Below, piece by piece: positions 6,997-10,821 of a stretch of DNA of 10,821 bases (its first letter is position 1; each line of letters begins with the position of its first letter). The DNA lies in the NCBI GenBank assembly GCA_025450555.1, contig JANWHF010000341.1:1-10821 (forward strand). The letters are read 5' to 3'. The notes beneath the pieces are model-generated. The model ran no database searches. It saw nothing but the letters and a program-made list of their open reading frames with translations, and was not told the DNA's origin. The translations under genes were made by a program, and so were the position numbers. This DNA is from Tepidisphaeraceae bacterium (lineage in GTDB: Bacteria; Planctomycetota; Phycisphaerae; Tepidisphaerales; Tepidisphaeraceae).

Positions 6997-7950
6997 ATGT
7001 CTCAATCGGGCCAGCACAAGATCGCCATCGTCGGCGCGGGAACGGCAGGCACCACCATCGCCTGGTGCTGCATGATGCAGGGTCTCGGTCGGCAGATCGC
7101 CCTTTACGATGCCAATCGCACGCGCGTCGAAGCGCAGGTGCTGGATCTGAATCATGGGCTTCAATACATGCCCACGGCCGCGGTTGAAGGATCGGACGAC
7201 ATCGGCATCTGTGCCGACTGCGACGTGGCCGTCCTCACCGCGGGCGTCCGCCAAAGGCCGGGGCAAAAGCGCGAAGAGCTGGCGGCGGCGAATGCCGAGA
7301 TCTGCCAGAAGCTGGTGCCCGAAATTGTCGGCGTTGCGCCGGCCGCCATCATCGTCGTGATTACCAGCCCGGTCGACGCGATGACCTATGTTGCATCGAA
7401 AGTCAGTGGACTTTCCACGCGGCGCGTGATCGGCAGCGGCATGGTGGTGGACAGCTCGCGGTTCCGATACCTCATTGCCGAGCGCTGCCGGGTTACGCCG
7501 CGCGATGTGCATGCATTCATTGCAGGTGAGAATGGCGGCGAGGGCGTGCCGCTTTGGAGCAGCGCGGCCATCGCAAGCGTCCCTCTGCACGAGTGGGCGG
7601 TGCCCGGGCATGGCAAGCTGACCGTGCGCGATCGCGCGGAAATATTTGAGAACGTCAAGGAGGCGGCGCAATACGTCATCGCCGGCAAGGGAGCGACCAG
7701 CTACGCAATCGGGTTAGGGGTTTCGCAGATCATCTCAGCGGTTCTTAATGACGAAAACAGAGTGTTTTCCGTCAGTTCGATGCTCAATGATTACCGGGGG
7801 ATCAGCGACGTCTGTCTGTCAGTGCCGAGCATCGTGAATCGAGGTGGTGTTGAAGCGCCGCTGCCGTCGCCGATGAACCAGGCTGAGGAGTTGGGATTGG
7901 CGGAAAGCGCCCGTTCTGCCCGTGAAATCCTGCGAAAAATCGGCATATGA
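6997..7950 (+). CDS. L-lactate dehydrogenase-like NAD-dependent protein, catalytic His replaced by Asn
   Basis: The 317-residue protein has the lactate/malate dehydrogenase fold from end to end: NAD-binding GAGTAG (13-18), Asp38 in ALYDAN at the position that binds the adenine ribose, LTAGVRQRPGQKREEL (80-95) with Gln86 and Arg92 matching lactate dehydrogenase Gln102 and Arg109, SPVDAMTYVASK (124-135), GSGMVVDSSRFRYL (147-159) with Asp152 and the substrate-binding arginine, and KGATSYAIGL (231-240). Gln at the specificity position suggests a lactate-type rather than malate-type enzyme. The motif that normally reads GEHGD is GENGG here (178-181), so the catalytic His is Asn179. Activity may be lost or changed. 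Starts at 6919 (not ATG) and 6961 are in frame, but 6997 places the protein start right before the NAD motif as in homologues. No ribosome binding site is visible. Divergent from the kinase-enolase pair by 86 bp. Confidence 0.85.
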   Translation: MSQSGQHKIAIVGAGTAGTTIAWCCMMQGLGRQIALYDANRTRVEAQVLDLNHGLQYMPTAAVEGSDDIGICADCDVAVLTAGVRQRPGQKREELAAANAEICQKLVPEIVGVAPAAIIVVITSPVDAMTYVASKVSGLSTRRVIGSGMVVDSSRFRYLIAERCRVTPRDVHAFIAGENGGEGVPLWSSAAIASVPLHEWAVPGHGKLTVRDRAEIFENVKEAAQYVIAGKGATSYAIGLGVSQIISAVLNDENRVFSVSSMLNDYRGISDVCLSVPSIVNRGGVEAPLPSPMNQAEELGLAESARSAREILRKIGI

Positions 7951-8003
7951 CCTTAACGACTTCTTGCTTTTGAAAAAATTTTTAAACGGATGACAATTTT
8001 CTC

Positions 8004-8032
8004 TTGCGTTCTGCGTTAATGAATCTAATAAT
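8004..8032 (+). promoter_or_regulatory. Candidate promoter for the C-rich-loop RNA
   Basis: TTGCGT (8004-8009), a 17-nt spacer, then AATAAT (8027-8032; 5 of 6 match to TATAAT) gives a sigma-70-type layout in an AT-rich island. An A6T5 tract at 7973-7983 just upstream could act as an UP element. It predicts a transcript start near 8039. The -35 match is only partial. Confidence 0.4.
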
Positions 8033-8038
8033 CTAATC

Positions 8039-8266
8039 CAGATAAAGTTAGTGCGAAGCAAGCGGTAAGAAATTGAACTTCAGGCTTCGCAGGCAGTCGA
8101 GCCTTCGAAGCTTATTGTCGGGGGTCCTCCCCGAAGAAGGTTCCCCCCCTCCTTCTTCACCCCCCGACATTTTTAAACTTCTCTCTCAACCGTCCGGCCT
8201 CCCCTCCGGACGTACCCCCAAGTTGAGAGCCCTCAGCCGCGGATCCCCCCCGTCCGCGGCCTTTTT
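8039..8266 (+). ncRNA. Structured small RNA with multiple C-rich loops and its own terminator
   Basis: The 404-nt gap 7951-8354 has no credible gene but a dense set of perfect stems. Hairpin 1: outer stem 8116-8124 with 8161-8169 (9 bp), inner stem 8133-8140 with 8151-8158 (8 bp), loop TTCCCCCCCT. Hairpin 2: outer stem 8183-8190 with 8222-8229 (8 bp) stacked on inner stem 8191-8197 with 8206-8212 (7 bp), loop CCTCCCCT. Hairpin 3: 8236-8243 with 8253-8260 (8 bp), loop TCCCCCCCG, then TTTTT. Unpaired segments TCCTCCCC (8125-8132) and TACCCCCAA (8213-8221) are also C-rich. A weaker stem, 8053-8059 with 8084-8090, lies upstream. C-rich, CCTCC-bearing loops are anti-Shine-Dalgarno and are the hallmark of CuckooRNAs in Rhodobacter and of several staphylococcal sRNAs. 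No plus-strand gene follows closely, so it is not a leader. The 5' end depends on the promoter guess. Confidence 0.7.
8236..8266 (+). terminator. Intrinsic terminator of the C-rich-loop RNA
   Basis: GCCGCGGA (8236-8243) pairs with TCCGCGGC (8253-8260) around a 9-nt C-rich loop, followed by C and five T (8262-8266). An 8-bp, mostly GC stem with an immediate U-run is a good intrinsic terminator on the plus strand only. It doubles as the third hairpin of the RNA. Confidence 0.75.
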
Positions 8267-8295
8267 ATTGGGTGGGTTTTTCCTGAAGCAACCCC

Positions 8296-8315
8296 AGTTT
8301 TCGCGAAGACTTTTT
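8296..8315 (+). terminator. Weak second hairpin plus T-run downstream of the RNA
   Basis: GTTTT (8297-8301) can pair with AAGAC (8306-8310), one pair being G-U, around CGCG, followed by TTTTT (8311-8315). The stem is short and weak; it might catch read-through from the main terminator at 8236-8266. Confidence 0.2.
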
Positions 8316-8354
8316 CAGCTCAGCTATTTGGATCCGGTGTGATTATCATCCTTA

Positions 8355-9107
8355 TCACGCGCCAAGCTGTTTGCGGACGATCCAGACAGTCGCCGCGGCG
8401 ATGGGCGTCATTTCGCCGTCGCCTATCGCACGCTCAAGGTCAGCGACTTTCAATGGTATGGCCCGACAGGTTTCATGCTCGGCGGCATCCAATCGCGCTT
8501 CGATTTGCTCTCGGGTGAGACTAAGGAAAATCGGAAGGATCAACTCCGGATGGCGGATCGAGCGATCTTCGGCAATCGCCGCGCAATGGATATCCTGGAT
8601 TTCATAGGACTTGATATTCAATTCCTCGCCGAGCTCGCGCTGCATCGCCGCAAAGACATCGCCGGCATCGCCCGGCTCCATTGAGCCGGCGAAGGGATGC
8701 ACTCGGCCAGGGTAGTAGGCAACCGATTCGTTTCGACGACCCAGCATCAAAAAGCCGTCGCTGGTCATAAGACCCGCACTGAGGCCTGTTGCGTTGGCTA
8801 ACGCCGATTTTCCAAACTGGTCGGCGAGCTTCGGATTTAAAAGATTGGTCCCAAAGAAAATGCGATAGCTCGTCGGCGACAGAATCAGCTCAAGCACATC
8901 CGGCGTGGCATTCCATTGTTCGAGCCGGCACATCGGGCCATCGAATAGCTTCTTGCCCTTCTGCGCGTTGGCGGCCGACCAAGCTCGCTCGATCGCCTGC
9001 TCCACCTCCTTGATGTGCGGGCGGGAATCTTCAGTCCAAGTCGCGCGCACCTGGCCCGGCCGCCAATGACCGGTTACGAGCAAATCAAATGGAAGGTCGC
9101 CGGACAT
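8355..9107 (-). CDS. Nudix-like hydrolase with non-canonical Nudix box
   Basis: A 250-residue protein whose second half looks like a Nudix domain: GLMTSDGFLMLGRRNESVAYYPGRVHPFAGSME (109-144) is the usual strand-strand-GG layout, and RELGEEL (157-163) supplies the REUxEE core with Glu158, Glu161 and Glu162 that bind metal. The box is not standard: the spacing from the glycine-rich part (Gly141) to Arg157 is about 2 residues longer than the consensus, the Glu expected 8 residues before Arg157 is Gly, and the closing Gly is Asn164. Nudix enzymes hydrolyse nucleoside diphosphates linked to another group. The N-terminal extension and the SYRIFFGTN motif (80-87) faintly recall NUDT22-type UDP-sugar hydrolases, a tentative comparison. 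Start at 9107 is 8 nt after the hslV stop with no strong ribosome binding site, suggesting coupling to hslV. Confidence 0.75.
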   Translation of the reverse strand: MSGDLPFDLLVTGHWRPGQVRATWTEDSRPHIKEVEQAIERAWSAANAQKGKKLFDGPMCRLEQWNATPDVLELILSPTSYRIFFGTNLLNPKLADQFGKSALANATGLSAGLMTSDGFLMLGRRNESVAYYPGRVHPFAGSMEPGDAGDVFAAMQRELGEELNIKSYEIQDIHCAAIAEDRSIRHPELILPIFLSLTREQIEARLDAAEHETCRAIPLKVADLERAIGDGEMTPIAAATVWIVRKQLGA

Positions 9108-9115
9108 GAAGTCTT

Positions 9116-9655
9116 TTACAGCGTCTCGACGCGGATATTGGTGTTGGTGTAGATGCAGATCTCTCCGGCGATCTTCAACGCCGCCTCGGCAATCGCCTTG
9201 GGCGGGAAATCGGTGTGCAGCAGCAGCGCCCGCGCAGCGGAAAGAGCATACGGCCCGCCGCTCCCGATGCCGATGATGCCGTCGCTGGGTTCGATGACGT
9301 CACCCGCGCCGCTAACGATCAGGCTCACATGCTTGTCCACGACCGCCAGCATCGCTTCGAGCCGGCGAAGCACGCGATCGGTTCGCCATTCCTTGGCCAA
9401 TTCGATCACCGCCCGGCGGGTGTTGTCGGGATGAGCCGCCAGCTTCTGCTCGAATCGCTCGAGCAGCGCGAACGCATCGGCCGCCGACCCGGCAAATCCC
9501 ACCAGCACCTTCCCGCCTCCCACCGCGCGGATTTTGCTGGCATCCTGCTTGGCCACAGTATTGCCCAGCGTTACCTGTCCATCGCCACCCAGGGCAACGC
9601 TATCCCCCCGGCGGACACTGAGAATCGTCGTCGATCGCGCAGCTTTCATCGGCAT
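9116..9655 (-). CDS. hslV: ATP-dependent protease peptidase subunit HslV (ClpQ)
   Basis: HslV forms the proteolytic double ring of the HslUV protease in the cytoplasm. The 179-residue sequence is close to the family throughout: TTILSVRRGD (9-18), GGDGQVTLGNT (23-33) with Asp25, Lys41, VGFAGSAADAFALLE, ELAKEWRTDR, IIGIGSGGPYALSAARALL (127-145) and AGEICIYTN (163-171). The nucleophile should be Thr9, exposed after removal of an eight-residue propeptide, MPMKAARS. Start 9655 is chosen because GGAGG lies 7 nt upstream; the open frame extends 14 codons further but lacks such a site. The partner unfoldase gene hslU, usually adjacent, is not next to it here: a Nudix-like gene follows after 8 nt, and the upstream neighbour is on the other strand. 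It is divergent from the hypothetical gene at 9824. Confidence 0.95.
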   Translation of the reverse strand: MPMKAARSTTILSVRRGDSVALGGDGQVTLGNTVAKQDASKIRAVGGGKVLVGFAGSAADAFALLERFEQKLAAHPDNTRRAVIELAKEWRTDRVLRRLEAMLAVVDKHVSLIVSGAGDVIEPSDGIIGIGSGGPYALSAARALLLHTDFPPKAIAEAALKIAGEICIYTNTNIRVETL

Positions 9656-9720
9656 GCCAAAACCTCCAAGCCGCGCTTCTACCGCGTGCGCGTCCATTCG
9701 ACAAGGATGGCATCAATTAC

Positions 9721-9733
9721 CACTTGGCAAGTG
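9721..9733. promoter_or_regulatory. Palindrome CACTTGGCAAGTG upstream of hslV
   Basis: Two 6-bp arms flank a single central base in the 168-bp region between hslV and the divergent gene at 9824, 66 bp and 91 bp from the starts. The symmetry fits a regulator site, but it does not match the CIRCE heat-shock operator (TTAGCACTC-N9-GAGTGCTAA). Function is inference. Confidence 0.25.
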
Positions 9734-9823
9734 AGACGACGATGGCGAGGGTAGCTTTCTCATTTTCCGGCTCATGAATGGAGGCAAGAGCTATCATTTG
9801 GGAAGGAGGCAAGTGGAGTTGCG

Positions 9824-10240
9824 ATGAAATGGAAAAAGACCCGAAGCTGGCGGCCGGTCGTTCCTCCAATTGCAACGCGCGAACAATCTGTTGAAGCGAT
9901 TGCTGCGCTGCCCGGTGCTCAAGCTCGGCTGGATCGTATTGATTTCACAGAAGATTCAAATTACTGGCTGTGGACACTGCTCCTCGATCTACTTCATAAC
10001 GCGGTGGAACAGTCGAAGTGGGATCAGTTGACGAAGATCATTCACATTTGCGCCGGCGTCAGTCAGGTTGGCGAGCGCGGCCAAATGTATCACCTCATGA
10101 GTGAGGCCTTCGAGGAGCACATCAGAATCCCCAAAGATCCCGAAATACTCCGCCATTTCTGGCGCCCATTCCCGCGCGAGCTGGCCGAGCATCTGAAGGG
10201 CCAGTGGTTTTTCGGCGGCCGATTTACTGGTCGGCGCTAG
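9824..10240 (+). CDS. Hypothetical protein, 138 residues
   Basis: I do not recognise this family. It begins MKWKKTRSWRPVV, a basic N-terminus, and continues as a soluble, probably helical protein rich in Trp, Leu, Glu and Arg, including WLWTLLLDLLHNAVEQSKWDQLTKI (about 48-72) and an acidic middle (SEAFEEHIRIPKDPE). There is no signal peptide, membrane span or metal motif. It looks like a real gene: TGGAG lies 5 nt before the ATG and GGAGG a little further up, and no competing frame has comparable composition. The last 17 nt overlap the end of the convergent zinc-ribbon membrane protein gene, so the two transcripts share antisense 3' ends. Small solitary genes of this sort include immunity-like and adaptor proteins, but nothing here decides. 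Confidence 0.65.
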   Translation: MKWKKTRSWRPVVPPIATREQSVEAIAALPGAQARLDRIDFTEDSNYWLWTLLLDLLHNAVEQSKWDQLTKIIHICAGVSQVGERGQMYHLMSEAFEEHIRIPKDPEILRHFWRPFPRELAEHLKGQWFFGGRFTGRR

Positions 10241-10760
10241 CCGGCACCGTTCCACATTCTGGACAGCGATGTTGGGTAGCGCGCAGGTCATATCCGCAGA
10301 CCGCGCATTGGGTTTGAGATAAGCGCCGGGTCAATCGGCGGAGGCGCGCCGCGGTCGCGATGAAGTGCGCCATCGGGGCGAGGGAAAAGACCAGCAACAA
10401 TCCCCAATAAGCGACGTCGAGGATCGAATATCGAACAGCCGAAAACCGCCCGATGGCGAACCCGCCGGATGCGACGGTAAAGCCTAACGCGCCGCGCATG
10501 GTCGACGTCGAATGATCAGCAAAGCGAGGCAACGTCGAGTCACGCGAAAATAAATGAACCTGCCAGCCCATCGGATGGCTGAAACCCGTTGCCCTCGCGA
10601 AGCGAAGATGGCCCCTCGATGAACATGCCTCCCAATAAGCGCTCGGCGTACCGTAACTGACCCACCCAAAGTCCTGGTCGGTTCGGACCCATTCAGCCAC
10701 CGTCAATACCATCATCAGCGCGGAGAGGCACACGATCGTTTTCCAGAAGATACGGCACAT
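10224..10760 (-). CDS. Membrane protein with C-terminal Cys4 zinc ribbon (planctomycete type)
   Basis: From the ATG at 10760 the protein is 178 residues. It has an N-terminal hydrophobic helix (about 5-24, IFWKTIVCLSALMMVLTVAE), an extracytoplasmic-type middle rich in Trp, Gly and Ser, a second hydrophobic helix (about 113-138, VAYWGLLLVFSLAPMAHFIATAA), a basic stretch RLRRLTRR, and a C-terminal ribbon CAVCGYDLRAT-x4-CPEC with four cysteines that would bind zinc. The basic stretch after the second helix puts both termini in the cytoplasm. This CGYDLRAT...RCPECG tail is a recurrent planctomycete feature on short membrane proteins; its function is unknown to me. An in-frame GTG two codons upstream (10766) is an alternative start; neither has a clear ribosome binding site. 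The remaining 55 bp to the window end hold nothing I can identify. Confidence 0.75.
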   Translation of the reverse strand: MCRIFWKTIVCLSALMMVLTVAEWVRTDQDFGWVSYGTPSAYWEACSSRGHLRFARATGFSHPMGWQVHLFSRDSTLPRFADHSTSTMRGALGFTVASGGFAIGRFSAVRYSILDVAYWGLLLVFSLAPMAHFIATAARLRRLTRRLSQTQCAVCGYDLRATQHRCPECGTVPASADQ

Positions 10761-10821
10761 AAGCACATCTAATCGTGGCTAAGCCCATTATGCGACCGTT
10801 AAGACAAAGAGGCGTGCGTTA

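Noticed and set aside
6913..7671. 252-codon minus-strand open frame
   Set aside because: Antisense to the dehydrogenase-like gene, His/Arg/Ala-rich, no recognisable domain.
8039..8266. Riboswitch or leader attenuator
   Set aside because: No plus-strand gene follows within 1.5 kb and the terminator closes the element, so it is not a leader.
8073..8342. Plus-strand 89-codon open frame over the C-rich region
   Set aside because: The peptide is low-complexity (Pro, Ser, Leu, Arg) and runs through perfect nested stems and a terminator; the structure explains the sequence better than coding does. No ribosome binding site.
9656..9823. CIRCE heat-shock operator upstream of hslV
   Set aside because: The only palindrome there, CACTTGGCAAGTG, does not match TTAGCACTC-N9-GAGTGCTAA.

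Overview
The window looks like chromosomal DNA from a planctomycete, most likely of the Phycisphaerae type. The best evidence is a membrane protein at 10224-10760 that ends in a Cys4 ribbon of the form CxxCGYDLRAT-(x)n-RCPECG, a tail I associate with that phylum. The moderately GC-rich base composition and gene content (HslV with a propeptide, enolase, GarK-type glycerate kinase, a short HtrA-like protease) fit. Taxonomy is inferred from protein features only. I see no tRNA, rRNA, CRISPR array, transposase or phage gene.

Layout. Minus strand, 1-1515: a sensor histidine kinase cut by the left edge, preceded by a thioredoxin-like redoxin. Plus strand, 1623-2945: an exported HtrA-like serine protease, divergent from the redoxin, with a 17-bp palindrome in the shared upstream region. 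At 2955-3198 an almost fully palindromic repeat element fills the gap before a glycerate kinase (3223-4374), which is followed 4 nt later by a 41-residue single-span membrane protein. A bidirectional terminator (4552-4573) separates these from a minus-strand pair: a methylthioribose-kinase-like phosphotransferase and an enolase, 3 nt apart. Divergent from that pair is a lactate-dehydrogenase-like protein (6997-7950). The gap 7951-8354 holds a structured, C-rich-loop RNA with its own terminator. On the minus strand follow hslV and a Nudix-like protein, 8 nt apart. The right end has a small hypothetical protein (9824-10240) and the convergent zinc-ribbon membrane protein.

How the parts may work together. 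GarK-type glycerate kinases make 2-phosphoglycerate, which enolase turns into phosphoenolpyruvate, so 3.2-8.0 kb could be a small three-carbon-acid module: glycerate kinase, enolase, an unassigned kinase and a 2-hydroxyacid-dehydrogenase-like protein. However, the enolase has Asp where the family has a catalytic Glu and Ala where it has an active-site His, and the dehydrogenase has Asn in place of its catalytic His. Either these are specialised paralogues acting on other substrates, or they have lost activity.

The most novel-looking object is the RNA at about 8039-8266. It has three strong hairpins, two with an outer and an inner stem, and shows five C-rich unpaired segments, two containing CCTCC (anti-Shine-Dalgarno). 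The third hairpin is an intrinsic terminator. It fits a trans-acting small RNA that masks ribosome binding sites, and I do not recognise it as a named family.
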